A stretch of 64,000 nt of DNA, taken from the IMG/VR virus record IMGVR_UViG_3300030329_001671, positions 24,487 through 88,486 of that record; one strand, written 5' to 3'. This document shows, in pieces, positions 1 to 9,138 of this stretch (position 1 is the stretch's first letter; every line of letters starts with the position of its first letter). This stretch comes from a virus. The notes under the pieces are model-generated. The model did no database searches. It was not told the origin of the DNA and worked only from the letters and a program-made list of their open reading frames with translations. Position numbers and translations under genes: made by a program.

Positions 1-1256
1 GTAAATCCATTCAAGCTATTAAAGCTTCTATGGATGTATCTGCCGATAAAGTATTAGTATTATGTCCTGCGTCGTTAAAGTGGAAATGGGCTGACGAGTT
101 TAAAAAACATTTCAATATTGATGCTTTTGTGGTCGCAGGAAAAAAGGAAGAACGTAGAGCAGTTTGGAAATCTAAAGCTAAGTATATTATAGCTAACTAT
201 GACCTACTCCACCCTAATAGGGATTGGGACGATATGCCCCACAAATGGGATGTTATTATTGCCGATGAAGCGGTGTACCTAAAAAATCCCAAGGCCATAA
301 GAACTAAACGAGCTCTAAAGTTAGAGGCAGAATATAAGTTCGCCTTATCGGGAATATACATAGAAAACAGCCTAACGGAGTTCTTTTCTATTATGAAATT
401 TATCCGCCCTGAGGTTGTCCCCGATAACGTTTACACATTTACTAAACGCTATTGTGAAGTCGATTGGAACGGTAAAGTTTTAGGAGCGAAAAAAGAAAAA
501 TTACCAGAGCTCCACGCCCTGACTTCTCCATTTGTGTTGCGTAGAACTAAGCTAGAAAAGCTGAAGGAGTTACCTCCAAAAATCTATACGCCTATTCCAC
601 TGGAGATGTCGGCGGAAGAAAAATCTGAATACTCAAAACTATCCTCAGAATTTAAAGCATGGGTTGAGGGTGGGAGTAAAGAAGAACATAAAACTGTGGG
701 ATCCGCTACGCTAGATGTCAGATATTTCGTTGAAGGTATGTATGGTAATTTAGCTACTAAAACTAAAAGACAATGGCTAGAAGAGTTATATAAAACTGTA
801 GATAAGTTAGTCGTATTCACATTCTTTGAAAAAAGTGCCAGAATGTTGAAAGAGTATTTTGATACTCCTTATTACATATCTGGAAAAGAAAAGAACAATA
901 GGTTTGAAGTAGTTAGGGATTTCAACAAAATTAAAAAGGGAATTCTCATATCTACCGATGCTGGAAAATTCGGCTTAGATATGGTGGGTGCGGATACATT
1001 AGTTCACTACGGATATGTCCATAACCCCGGTACGATGATTCAGCGTGAAGATAGATTATGGCGTATGGGTCAGGAAAAAACAGTTAACATTCTATTACCG
1101 TATTTAATCGGTACAATAGATGAAGGAATACAGAAAGTTTACAATACTAGGTTGGCAGAATCTAATAATTTTATGGAAGGCGCAGAGCAAATGCAAGAAG
1201 TAAAATTATCGGTACAAGATTATGCAAAATTAGTTGATGGAAATTATTATGAGTAG
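1..1256 (+). CDS. SNF2/SF2-type DNA helicase, 5' end outside window
   Basis: Partial gene. The reading frame is open from base 3 and its first residues (GK-S-IQAIKA) are the tail of a Walker A motif, so the true start lies left of the window and the ATG at 30 is internal. A DEAH-like box reads DEAV (near 264). The C-terminal helicase lobe ends in the SNF2-type motif VI, QREDRLWRMGQ (near 1040-1075). Proteins of this family are ATP-driven DNA translocases or remodellers; in phages they sit with replication and recombination genes, as here. The exact role (fork reversal, recombination, transcription) cannot be read from the sequence. Seen: motifs and truncation. Inferred: DNA translocase. Confidence 0.85.
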   Translation, partial: KSIQAIKASMDVSADKVLVLCPASLKWKWADEFKKHFNIDAFVVAGKKEERRAVWKSKAKYIIANYDLLHPNRDWDDMPHKWDVIIADEAVYLKNPKAIRTKRALKLEAEYKFALSGIYIENSLTEFFSIMKFIRPEVVPDNVYTFTKRYCEVDWNGKVLGAKKEKLPELHALTSPFVLRRTKLEKLKELPPKIYTPIPLEMSAEEKSEYSKLSSEFKAWVEGGSKEEHKTVGSATLDVRYFVEGMYGNLATKTKRQWLEELYKTVDKLVVFTFFEKSARMLKEYFDTPYYISGKEKNNRFEVVRDFNKIKKGILISTDAGKFGLDMVGADTLVHYGYVHNPGTMIQREDRLWRMGQEKTVNILLPYLIGTIDEGIQKVYNTRLAESNNFMEGAEQMQEVKLSVQDYAKLVDGNYYE

Positions 1257-1647
1257 AACACACATATCCGCTATCGAATTGAAAGGACCGTATAAGTGTT
1301 TAGCTAATTCATACCCAACCTCTGTTATTGTCGAGGGAATTACCTATCCGTCGGTAGAACATGCTTTCCAAGCTGCTAAAGTTTTAGACAGAACCGTGAA
1401 ATTTAAAATTTCTAAAATGTCTAATTTAGCTGAAGTTAAGAAGTTGTTACTAAATGAATGGACTCGACCCAACTGGAATGAGGTTAAGTATGCTACACTA
1501 CATCAATTGGTAAAATTAAAGTTTGAGTCTAATAAAGATTTAGCTAAAGTGCTAACTAATACTGGTACCAAGCGTATAGGCGGTAAAAAGGATTCCGAAT
1601 TAGGCTCTATTTTGATGAAAGTTAGAGGCGAAATACTTCGTGCCTAA
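1249..1647 (+). CDS. NADAR-domain protein (YbiA-like N-glycosidase fold)
   Basis: About 132 residues. The family signature YPSVEHAFQAAKV is followed by the conserved C-terminal GSILMKVRGEIL. NADAR proteins act on ADP-ribose or riboflavin-intermediate N-glycosidic bonds; some remove ADP-ribose from guanine in DNA and phage copies can counter DarT toxins (family knowledge). I place the start at ATG 1249, which overlaps the stop of the helicase; TTG 1234 and ATG 1237 are alternatives. It lies in a replication operon, which fits protection of phage DNA, but that is inference. Length is close to a single NADAR domain with nothing fused. Confidence 0.8.
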   Translation: MSRTHISAIELKGPYKCLANSYPTSVIVEGITYPSVEHAFQAAKVLDRTVKFKISKMSNLAEVKKLLLNEWTRPNWNEVKYATLHQLVKLKFESNKDLAKVLTNTGTKRIGGKKDSELGSILMKVRGEILRA

Positions 1648-2053
1648 AAAAGTTCATCCAGAAAAGTATACTAGTAAACATCTTCTAGATTATTGGAACT
1701 CGGAATTTATAGTTCACCAGTCTAAACCATATGTGTCTTTACGATGGGGAGGTTTGGACTTACAATCTTTTAAGGACTTGCTGAACTATTATGATGTGTA
1801 TACTATTTTATTGGCGATAGAGGTGGCCACTAAATCGGGTACGATAATTTCCGAATTCCGTAATAACTTTGAGGATTACGATTCTCACTCCGCCCACCCG
1901 AAGTTAGAATGGTTGGTAAAGGATAGAGGGAATAAGAGACAGAAAAATCTTTGGTATGAATATGAAGATATTTCTACTAGGTGGTTTCCGTCTGCATCTG
2001 ACCGTAAGCGATTATCAGAAATAGAAGAAGAGTTAAAGGAGTGGGCTAAGTGA
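1640..2053 (+). CDS. Conserved-looking hypothetical protein
   Basis: 137 residues, GTG start overlapping the NADAR stop by 8 bases, with the next gene's GTG overlapping its own stop. The sequence is charged and aromatic-rich with a C-terminal acidic helix (SEIEEELKEW). No motif recognised. Its place between NADAR and the replicative helicase suggests a replication accessory such as a helicase loader, but nothing in the sequence proves it. Confidence 0.7.
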   Translation: MPKKVHPEKYTSKHLLDYWNSEFIVHQSKPYVSLRWGGLDLQSFKDLLNYYDVYTILLAIEVATKSGTIISEFRNNFEDYDSHSAHPKLEWLVKDRGNKRQKNLWYEYEDISTRWFPSASDRKRLSEIEEELKEWAK

Positions 2054-3321
2054 GTAACCTTTCATACACCTACGTAGAAAGTGGAATAGTTCTAAATATC
2101 TCATCTTATGCCGATTTGAAGAAGATTAATGTAACTCCCCAACATTTTGCCGTTTTTGGGGAAGCCTTCCAGTTCATCTTGAATGAGTTAGATGATAGTA
2201 GGCAAGTTCCATCAAGATCTGTGCTTCTAGCAAAGTATCCAGAATTAGACCAAAGTGCCGCAGACGCAGCTGACGTAAGTTTCTTTTCGGGAGAACTGAA
2301 ACATCAACTAATGTATCGTACTGCCATCCAGTCTGCCAATGAGTGGGTTCCCCAAATACAGGGAAATAATCCACAACAAGCGATAGAGCGTTTGATTCAA
2401 GAATTAGAGGCTGTAACCGCTACCGTCGATGATGATATAGAAGTCTATGACTCAGGCAGTATAGATCGTCTAGCAGAGTACTCTGAGAGGGTTGCACAGC
2501 GTAAGGATAAGTCGTTGGGTATGTTGGGTATACCCACCCCGTTCAAGACGCTTAACAGGCTTGGTGTAGGGTGGATGCCGGGTGAACTATATTCACTCTT
2601 TGCTCGACCTACGGTAGGTAAGTCGTTCATGTCTGTAAAGGTAGCTGCTGTTGCCATGAAACAAGGGCATAAAACGCTACTGATATCTACAGAAATGCCC
2701 GTGAAAGCTATGTCCATGCGAATGGATGCTTTTTTGGGGAAACTATTGGGGTATGAGTTTTCTCTAACTAAACTTAGAAGAGGAGAAGAGGGGATAGATG
2801 AAGAACAGTATAGAGAATTTCTTACTTCTATGGACTCTAGAAATATTTTGTTTCCTCACCATTTGGGCTTTGATGCCTTAAGCATATCGACCATTAGAAA
2901 TTTGGTGCGAAAATATACCCCAGACTTAGTGGTAGTTGATGGGGTATACCTACTTAGCGATGATTCTAGTAGGGCTAAGTGGGAACAGAATGATAATCTA
3001 TTTAAAGGTTTGAAGAATATAGCGATGGCTCATGAAATTCCTGTGTTTTGTACCACTCAGGCAGGACGAGAAGCTGTAGACTTATTCAAGCCACCTAAGT
3101 TGAATCAGGTAGCTAATGGAGATGCGTTGGTTCGGGCTAGCGACATTGCGTTTGCGATGAGTAAAGTAGAAGATGATGATAATCAAAGATTTCTCTATTA
3201 TATGAAACAACGTGACGATGCAGAAATTACAGCTAAAAGTGTTCTGAGTTGGAATGTAGATGTTGGGGATGTTCAAGAACTAATGCAGGAAGATTTACAG
3301 CAAGAAGATGCCAAATTCTAA
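2050..3321 (+). CDS. DnaB-like replicative helicase
   Basis: 423 residues, GTG start overlapping the upstream stop. The RecA-like core has Walker A ARPTVGKS (about residues 185-192), the STEMP motif typical of DnaB/gp4 helicases, and a Walker B-like LVVVDGVYLL; the conserved CTTQAGRE follows. The family forms hexameric rings that unwind DNA at the fork, here presumably with the primase encoded two genes downstream. The ~130-residue N-terminal region is not obviously a DnaB N-domain. The protein is somewhat shorter than bacterial DnaB (~470). Confidence 0.85.
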   Translation: MSNLSYTYVESGIVLNISSYADLKKINVTPQHFAVFGEAFQFILNELDDSRQVPSRSVLLAKYPELDQSAADAADVSFFSGELKHQLMYRTAIQSANEWVPQIQGNNPQQAIERLIQELEAVTATVDDDIEVYDSGSIDRLAEYSERVAQRKDKSLGMLGIPTPFKTLNRLGVGWMPGELYSLFARPTVGKSFMSVKVAAVAMKQGHKTLLISTEMPVKAMSMRMDAFLGKLLGYEFSLTKLRRGEEGIDEEQYREFLTSMDSRNILFPHHLGFDALSISTIRNLVRKYTPDLVVVDGVYLLSDDSSRAKWEQNDNLFKGLKNIAMAHEIPVFCTTQAGREAVDLFKPPKLNQVANGDALVRASDIAFAMSKVEDDDNQRFLYYMKQRDDAEITAKSVLSWNVDVGDVQELMQEDLQQEDAKF

Positions 3322-3838
3322 ATTAAAAATATATACTGATGGTTCTTGTAGGACAAACCCCGGCGGAGTAGGTGGATGGGGGGTTGTGATAACTAATGAA
3401 GATGAAGATATTTTGTTTATTCTTTCGGGGGGCGAACCCAACACTACTAATAGTGAAATGGAGTTGACGGGAGTTGTGCGGGGGCTGGAAACTTTGTATT
3501 TAGACGATTTATCTGAATGTGTTACTATTTATTCCGACAGTAAATATGTTATAGATAATTGTACTAAGTTTAGTACCTCCCCTAGTGATTTATGGGGTAA
3601 GTATTTCGCCTTACACCAATCGTTCAAGGATATTAGCCATGTATGGGTTCCGGGGCATTCGGGACATACTCTACAGGAAATGGCAGATACCTTGGCTACG
3701 AATGCGTCTGGAGACTTGAAAGAATGGTTAGAGAAGAAAAGTCGAAACAGGAAACGGAAGTTCAATTTTACCCGTGGGAAGACATCCTCAACGAAGCAGG
3801 ATTTGAAACCACACTTGAAACAAATTCTGAGCGATTAG
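3308..3838 (+). CDS. Ribonuclease HI
   Basis: 176 residues. The catalytic acidic set is visible: IYTDGSCRTNPG (Asp), NSEMEL (Glu), IYSDSKYV (Asp) and EMADTLA (Asp), plus HSGH. RNase H cuts the RNA strand of RNA:DNA hybrids and would remove Okazaki primers or process origin R-loops. A basic, lysine/arginine-rich tail of ~40 residues after the core may add nucleic-acid binding. The start overlaps the helicase end by 14 bases, and its own 3' part overlaps the primase start by more than 100 bases. Confidence 0.9.
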   Translation: MPNSKLKIYTDGSCRTNPGGVGGWGVVITNEDEDILFILSGGEPNTTNSEMELTGVVRGLETLYLDDLSECVTIYSDSKYVIDNCTKFSTSPSDLWGKYFALHQSFKDISHVWVPGHSGHTLQEMADTLATNASGDLKEWLEKKSRNRKRKFNFTRGKTSSTKQDLKPHLKQILSD

Positions 3839-4680
3839 ATCAGAGGGTTTATCATTGTCCATTTCACGACGATAAAGCACCATCTCTTTCTATTAATTTA
3901 GATAGCGGTAAGTGGATTTGTTATGCTAATTGTGGGGCGGGAACCTTGGATTCGTTTATATCCAAGTACACAGGCTGGTCACGGTTACAAACCGATGTAT
4001 TTATTAGAAAATTTTCTGAAAACGTAGGGTTACAACTTCAAGATACTTGGAATACAGCGGAAGAAGTTGAAGCTCCGTTAGAAGAAGTAAATTTAGAGTA
4101 TACGAAAGGAGAAGTACCTAACTGGATTTTCGATAGAGAATTCACAGCAAAAACTCTGATTGACGCTGAGGCTGGAACAAACGGTCGTGGAGGATTAGTT
4201 CTTCCCATCAGAGATGATAGAGGTGTTATAGTAGGAAGTGTAACCCGACAACCATCGGGCTATAACCCTAAATATTTATACAGTTTTGGATTGAAAAAGA
4301 GCAAAATCGTTTATGGACTGTATAATATAGATGAGTCTAGTTTTATTTGTCTAACTGAAGGCATACTCGACACATTATGGCTTAAACAACATAACTTCGA
4401 ATCAATAGCAATACTTGGGGCTTCATTGTCTAAAAAACAAGAGTCCCTCATCAATACACTCCATACCTCTGAACTAGTCCTATGTTTGGACAATGATGAG
4501 ACAGGAATAACCGCTTCTAAGCGGATTGCGTCTAAATTATCGAAGCATAGGTTAGTCAGTTTTGCTAGACTCCCTGATGGCTATAAAGACATTCAGGAAA
4601 TTAGGGATGCAAGTCTTTTGCATTCTGTAATAACTAACCGAACCGTTTTAGGTTTGGAAGGGAGTTTTAAAAAATGGTAA
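3724..4680 (+). CDS. DNA primase (CHC2 zinc finger + Toprim)
   Basis: About 318 residues from ATG 3724; the frame is open further upstream inside the RNase H gene, but GGAG about 10 bases before 3724 supports this start. The N-terminal zinc finger reads CPFHDD...CYANCG. The Toprim region has TEGILDTLWL (catalytic Glu) and LCLDNDETG (DxD metal site). The protein makes RNA primers for lagging-strand synthesis. It has no fused helicase, since the helicase is the separate gene upstream. The large overlap with RNase H suggests translational coupling. Confidence 0.88.
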   Translation: MVREEKSKQETEVQFYPWEDILNEAGFETTLETNSERLDQRVYHCPFHDDKAPSLSINLDSGKWICYANCGAGTLDSFISKYTGWSRLQTDVFIRKFSENVGLQLQDTWNTAEEVEAPLEEVNLEYTKGEVPNWIFDREFTAKTLIDAEAGTNGRGGLVLPIRDDRGVIVGSVTRQPSGYNPKYLYSFGLKKSKIVYGLYNIDESSFICLTEGILDTLWLKQHNFESIAILGASLSKKQESLINTLHTSELVLCLDNDETGITASKRIASKLSKHRLVSFARLPDGYKDIQEIRDASLLHSVITNRTVLGLEGSFKKW

Positions 4681-5531
4681 GTGGTGGAATTGCTGGCATC
4701 AGCCAGCGAGCCGACAAAGAAGAACAGGAACGCTCTTCTCGTAGGGGTCCCGGTTCTGAATTATGGCTTTACGATGGCGATATTGCTACCGTTTCTATAG
4801 TGCCTTCAGGCGACCCCGAAGACTACCGAATTCAAGACTTTTCAACATATCGTGCTACTGGCATGGGACGTAATGGTGCCTATACCTATGACGCTATGGC
4901 TATTGGACAGTCTGCTGAGGGTGATTACAAAGCTGCGGAAGTAGATTCTGGAACTCAACTCAGGACTAAGTTTGGTGTTTGGTTGTACGTGGAAAATGTT
5001 ATGAGGAACCCCGCTAACTTCCCAACGTTGTCAAAGAACTTTGGGGACGATGCTGTAGCTTCTTGGGAGTCAATACAGAGTCCTAGTGGAAAAGCTTTTA
5101 TGCAACAGCCCGCAGGAAATTTCCAAATGTGGTCACAAGGTTTTGGTCGCAGTAAGTATCTATGGAATCAAATTGTAGATATTTATGATGAAGATGGGGC
5201 GTTGAATAAGCATAAGGTTAGAATCCGTCGAACTGGTAGTGGAAGAGATGACACATCGTACTCCATAAAAACCATTGCTGAGGATGCACAGGTTCCTTCT
5301 GAGGCGCAGGGTCAATCAGCAGATTCTTTAGTTCGACCTGTAGACTTTTTCCTACAAAAAGAACGTGCTATAGCCGCAGCTGTAGAGAAGCGTAATTCAG
5401 ATAACCAAACTACTTCCCTAAATGGAGTAGGTGGGTCGTCTAATCAGCCACCATGGAATGTGGATAGTTCGTCGGAAGTTCCGTCGTTCAACACATCCTC
5501 TGTGGATAACGATCAAGAGTCGTTATTCTAG
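4674..5531 (+). CDS. Probable single-stranded DNA-binding protein
   Basis: 285 residues. The assignment rests on position (between primase and polymerase) and architecture: a compact N-terminal region rich in aromatic and basic residues, then a low-complexity Ser/Asn/Gly linker and an acidic tip ending NDQESLF, like the protein-interaction tails of SSBs (gp32, T7 gp2.5, bacterial SSB end in acidic residues plus Phe). No OB-fold motif can be proven by eye. It starts 7 bases before the primase stop. Alternative: an unrelated replication accessory. Confidence 0.6.
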   Translation: MVSGGIAGISQRADKEEQERSSRRGPGSELWLYDGDIATVSIVPSGDPEDYRIQDFSTYRATGMGRNGAYTYDAMAIGQSAEGDYKAAEVDSGTQLRTKFGVWLYVENVMRNPANFPTLSKNFGDDAVASWESIQSPSGKAFMQQPAGNFQMWSQGFGRSKYLWNQIVDIYDEDGALNKHKVRIRRTGSGRDDTSYSIKTIAEDAQVPSEAQGQSADSLVRPVDFFLQKERAIAAAVEKRNSDNQTTSLNGVGGSSNQPPWNVDSSSEVPSFNTSSVDNDQESLF

Positions 5532-5547
5532 ATAAGGAGAGACCAGT

Positions 5548-5745
5548 ATGGGAATACTTGGGTTTGTAAAGGGGTTGTTCGGCGGAACTGCTATTGAGCC
5601 AGATTTCGCAAAGCCAACTCAGACATCTTCTAACCATAATGTAGCTAACCAGTTACACAGGCCAACTATGTCTGCTCCGACTACTAAACGTAGTCGAAAG
5701 CCCCGAAAACGAAATGCTAAGGGTCAATTTGTATCCGAGGCGTAG
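5548..5745 (+). CDS. Small basic protein
   Basis: 65 residues with a strong site (AAGGAGA) before ATG 5548. The N-terminus is hydrophobic/glycine-rich (GILGFVKGLFGG), followed by a Ser/Thr linker and a basic end (TKRSRKPRKRNAKGQF) suggesting nucleic-acid binding. Function unknown; it sits between the SSB-like and polymerase genes. Confidence 0.6.
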   Translation: MGILGFVKGLFGGTAIEPDFAKPTQTSSNHNVANQLHRPTMSAPTTKRSRKPRKRNAKGQFVSEA

Positions 5746-5749
5746 AATA

Positions 5750-5779
5750 GTAGGGGGGATGCTTAGGTGTCCCCCCTAC
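5750..5779 (+). promoter_or_regulatory. Hairpin enclosing the DNA polymerase start codon
   Basis: GTAGGGGGG (5750-5758) pairs perfectly over 9 bp with CCCCCCTAC (5771-5779). The 12-base loop holds the GTG start (5767-5769), and the only G-rich ribosome-site candidate lies inside the 5' arm. Folded mRNA would hide both. By analogy with the T4 gp43 operator hairpin this could be a translational control site; that role is inference. A short in-loop ATG (5759) opens a 9-codon frame that closes at a TAA just after the hairpin. Confidence 0.6.
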
Positions 5780-7920
5780 ACTCTATAACATTTATAAGAA
5801 TTGAGAATTTTTTGATAAATTACGGTATAGACACTTTATTCAGCAATGAATCTATAATTGTGACCCCTGAGGATTTTGATGACTGCCTTAGGAAATTAAA
5901 TGAGTCTGATACTATCTTTTTAGATATTGAAAGTAACGGGTTTGAATTTAATAAAAATGAGATATGTGGAGTAGGGTTGGCTACACCTGAGAGTGTGGTT
6001 ATGTATTTCCCTTTCCGACACGCTGACCACCCGGAAGTGTATGGTAATCTGTCAGAAGATCACATGTTTAAGATGCTGAAAGCCTTAGAGCATACTAAAA
6101 CGTTAGTTGGGTATAACTTAAAGTTCGACTTAAAGTTTCTAGAGTATGAGTGTGGACTGACCGACATAGAGGATAGTTTTACTTGGTTGAACACTCAGGA
6201 TAAAAATCTTGTTGATGTTCTAGTCATGACACGCTTGACTGAAAAAGCCAAACATGAAAGATTAGATTTAACTCATACGATAACCCGTGAATTTGGAGAG
6301 GAAGCTTCCAAATATGACGCTAATTGTAAAGAGCTCCTGAGAAAAAATAAGTGGAGCAAAAACTTCTCTTTAGCCCCCATAAGTTTATTAGGTCCATATT
6401 GCTGTAATGACGTATTTTGGACTAGGGAATTATATTTTTCTAGAAAGAAAGCTATAGAAGAAACTAAACAGGTTGACATTTGGCAACAAAGTATCAAATT
6501 AACTTCTGTTCTATATGATATGGAGTACAGAGGAGTTAAAATAGATACAGAGTATGCTTTAGATGGGGCTAAACGTGTAGGGGCTAGACAAGAAGCGGTT
6601 CTGAAACGAATTTATGAAATAGCGGGTGAAGAATTTAATGTTGCATCTAATATACAGTTAGGTAAGATATTTGAGTCGCTAGGTATTGAGTCCCCAGATA
6701 AAACTGACAAGGGTAACCCGTCATGGGGAGAAAAATCCTTAGTCAAAATTAACCATGAGTTAGCAGGCCGAGTAAGAGAGTACAGAACATTAGGTAAGAT
6801 GTTGAGTACCTACATTGAACCCTTCTCTCAAACGGATGTTCTTCACTGTACCTATGCTAATTGGGGAACAGTAACAGGTAGATTATCTTCCCGAAACCCT
6901 AACTTACAGAATATTCCTAGAGGGATTATAAATACTGTAGAACAAAATCTCAATGAAGAAGAGATGAAAGCATTACAAGGGCGATTAGAGGCAATTGTAA
7001 AGGCTAATAAGGGTCGTATATCTTTGGATAACCAAGATATTTCGGCGTGGGCTTTTGTGGGGGAAGAAACTTTCGTTGACGGTGACCCCACTAAGTTTGC
7101 AACTAGGAAGGCTTTTGTTCCTAGAGAGGGATACACCCTATATGGTTTAGATTATAAACAGATGGAAGTTTGGGTCTTTCTTTCATATTTTATGAACGAT
7201 AAAGAATTAGCAGCTTTGAAAGACAAAGGGGTTGACCTTCACGATAATTCCGCTAAGGCAGCATTCCATGTAGATGAAAATCATGCAGAGTGGAAATTCT
7301 ATCGACAAGCGGCTAAAAACCTATCCTTTGGTATTTTATATGGTTTAGGATTAGAGAATTTAGCCAATTCTTTGGATTGCACTATCCCAGAAGCCAAGAA
7401 GTATAAAGCTAACTTTTTGAATGGACTACCGGGTTCTAAAGATTTTATTAAAAATGTCATGAGTAAAATCACCAAAACTGGTATGGTTCAGAATAGGTAT
7501 GGTCGGAAATACTGGATTCCAGAAGATTTCGCATATGCGGGCATTAATTACTTAGTACAGGGTACATCGGCTGATATAATGTCTGAGCGTATGATTGCGG
7601 TGCATGAGTATCTCAGAGATAAAAAATCTGCCCTCATAATGCAGGTTCATGATGAATTATTAGTAGAGGTAGCTGATGGTGAAGAAAGCGTGGTGGAAAA
7701 CATCCGTCGATTGATGGAAGAAAATTCCATAGGCATTCCGTTGCTAGTAGATGTAGAAATTCATGACCCCTCATGGGCGCATGTAATGGACGCTGACAAG
7801 GCAATTAGGGAAGCACAATATCCTGCTGACAGGGAGAAGGAGCAATTGGAAGACCATTATTGTATATGGAGACAAAAGTACGAAGATTTAGTTAAGACTG
7901 AAGAGGTAGTAATACTATGA
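5767..7920 (+). CDS. polA: Family A DNA polymerase with 3'-5' exonuclease
   Basis: 717 residues, GTG start (a TTG near 5809 is an alternative). Exonuclease motifs: FLDIESNG (Asp53/Glu55), YNLKFDLKFL, and YCCND (~211). Polymerase motif A YGLDYKQMEVW (~459), motif B RQAAKNLSFGILYG (~513) with Phe at the position equivalent to E. coli F762, motif C QVHDELL (~626). The 5'-3' exonuclease domain is absent, as usual in phage replicases such as T7's. It is the replicative polymerase. Phe or Tyr at position 762 has been linked to virulent lifestyles (published correlation, not proof). About 20 residues at the N-terminus are uncertain. Confidence 0.95.
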   Translation: MSPLHSITFIRIENFLINYGIDTLFSNESIIVTPEDFDDCLRKLNESDTIFLDIESNGFEFNKNEICGVGLATPESVVMYFPFRHADHPEVYGNLSEDHMFKMLKALEHTKTLVGYNLKFDLKFLEYECGLTDIEDSFTWLNTQDKNLVDVLVMTRLTEKAKHERLDLTHTITREFGEEASKYDANCKELLRKNKWSKNFSLAPISLLGPYCCNDVFWTRELYFSRKKAIEETKQVDIWQQSIKLTSVLYDMEYRGVKIDTEYALDGAKRVGARQEAVLKRIYEIAGEEFNVASNIQLGKIFESLGIESPDKTDKGNPSWGEKSLVKINHELAGRVREYRTLGKMLSTYIEPFSQTDVLHCTYANWGTVTGRLSSRNPNLQNIPRGIINTVEQNLNEEEMKALQGRLEAIVKANKGRISLDNQDISAWAFVGEETFVDGDPTKFATRKAFVPREGYTLYGLDYKQMEVWVFLSYFMNDKELAALKDKGVDLHDNSAKAAFHVDENHAEWKFYRQAAKNLSFGILYGLGLENLANSLDCTIPEAKKYKANFLNGLPGSKDFIKNVMSKITKTGMVQNRYGRKYWIPEDFAYAGINYLVQGTSADIMSERMIAVHEYLRDKKSALIMQVHDELLVEVADGEESVVENIRRLMEENSIGIPLLVDVEIHDPSWAHVMDADKAIREAQYPADREKEQLEDHYCIWRQKYEDLVKTEEVVIL

Positions 7921-8126
7921 AGATAGATCAGGCTTTAGGATTTACCGTCAATTTAGGTGATTATAACAATGCTAAAATTGAAGTAACTATCCGAGATATA
8001 GACACAGAAGAAGATTTGGATGAACAAATGGCTAAAGCTAAAGTCGCTATAAATAAGGCATGGCCTTTGGTTTTGTCTGCGGCTGATGCCGAGGTAACAA
8101 AAATAAGGAGTCTAGCTAATGGCTAA
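7917..8126 (+). CDS. Small hypothetical protein
   Basis: 69 residues, ATGA overlap with the polymerase stop and 8-base overlap with recA. Acidic middle (DIDTEEDLDEQ) and a helical end. Its coupling between polymerase and recombinase suggests a DNA-metabolism role; no motif recognised. Confidence 0.65.
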   Translation: MKIDQALGFTVNLGDYNNAKIEVTIRDIDTEEDLDEQMAKAKVAINKAWPLVLSAADAEVTKIRSLANG

Positions 8127-9138
8127 AACTAAGACAGAAACCCCTTTGATGGATCAGCTTCTAAAGGGAGTGGATGGGCTTACGTTAGCGTCGGATAACG
8201 AGTTTAAATTTGAGCGTATACCTTTCGGTATCCCCCAGTTGGATAAATTGACAGGTGGGGGAATTCCTAAGAAGCGGTTTACACTACTAACGGGTCAGCC
8301 TAGTGGTGGTAAGTCGTATCTTGCTATGAAAGCGGTCGAATCTGTCCAAAAAGCAGGAGGAACGGCGGTTTGGATTGATACTGAGATGTCTTTAGATGAC
8401 TCATGGTTCCGTAAGTGTGGAGTCAACCCCGACTTACTTCTTGCGTCCCAACCAGAAAATGGGGAGGCGGCAATAGAAATTGCTAGAGCCGTTATGGAAG
8501 CAGGAGTGGACTTGGTGGTGATAGATAGTATTGCAGGTATGGTTCCCGCAGCAGAATTAGCGGATTTCGATAAAAGTCCTATGGGATGGTTGGCTAGGTT
8601 TGTAAACGATTCCCTTAGTAGGTTGATGAGTCGGCTAAAGCATGGGTCGTCCTTGATTTGTATAAACCAACAACGATCAGCTATTGGACCTGTGGCGATT
8701 AAAGACATGCCGGGTGGTAAGGGTCAGGTGTATTGGAACCACATGATGCTTGAAGTACGAAGATCCGGGTGGATAGAGAACAAGAAAACTAAAATTAAAG
8801 AAGGCTTCGATATGGAGGTCACTCTAAAGAAGAATAAAACTTCGGCTGACCATTGGCAAAAAGTGGTTGTACCCTTTAAAGTAGATGGTGGAATAGATAC
8901 TATGGAAAGCTATATGCGTGAAGGCATAGCTTATGGCTTCATCCAACAGTCTGGAGCATGGTACGAGTACAATGATAATAAGGTCATGGGATTAAATGGA
9001 CTTAAGACTTTATTGGTAACAGAACAACCAGAGTTAGGACAAAAATTAAAGGAAGATGTAGATAATGCCTCTCAACGTTCAATCGGCACCTCAAGCGATG
9101 ACTCCGCAGGAAGTAAAAATAGCCAACTACTTAAGTGA
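8119..9138 (+). CDS. RecA/UvsX-type recombinase
   Basis: 339 residues. Walker A GQPSGGKS (~residues 60-67), Walker B VDLVVIDSIAG, and the L2-side motif SLICINQQR, followed by a MAW-like basic stretch. The protein forms filaments on single-stranded DNA and drives strand exchange, recombination-dependent replication and repair. The C-terminus is Ser/Asp-rich, as in RecA. The next gene starts 74 bases before its stop. Shorter than bacterial RecA and typical of phage RecA-like proteins. Confidence 0.92.
   Translation: MAKTKTETPLMDQLLKGVDGLTLASDNEFKFERIPFGIPQLDKLTGGGIPKKRFTLLTGQPSGGKSYLAMKAVESVQKAGGTAVWIDTEMSLDDSWFRKCGVNPDLLLASQPENGEAAIEIARAVMEAGVDLVVIDSIAGMVPAAELADFDKSPMGWLARFVNDSLSRLMSRLKHGSSLICINQQRSAIGPVAIKDMPGGKGQVYWNHMMLEVRRSGWIENKKTKIKEGFDMEVTLKKNKTSADHWQKVVVPFKVDGGIDTMESYMREGIAYGFIQQSGAWYEYNDNKVMGLNGLKTLLVTEQPELGQKLKEDVDNASQRSIGTSSDDSAGSKNSQLLK

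Noticed and set aside
9065-9138. Frameshifted fusion of RecA and the nuclease
   Set aside because: No slippery sequence seen; the nuclease has its own ribosome site before ATG 9065.
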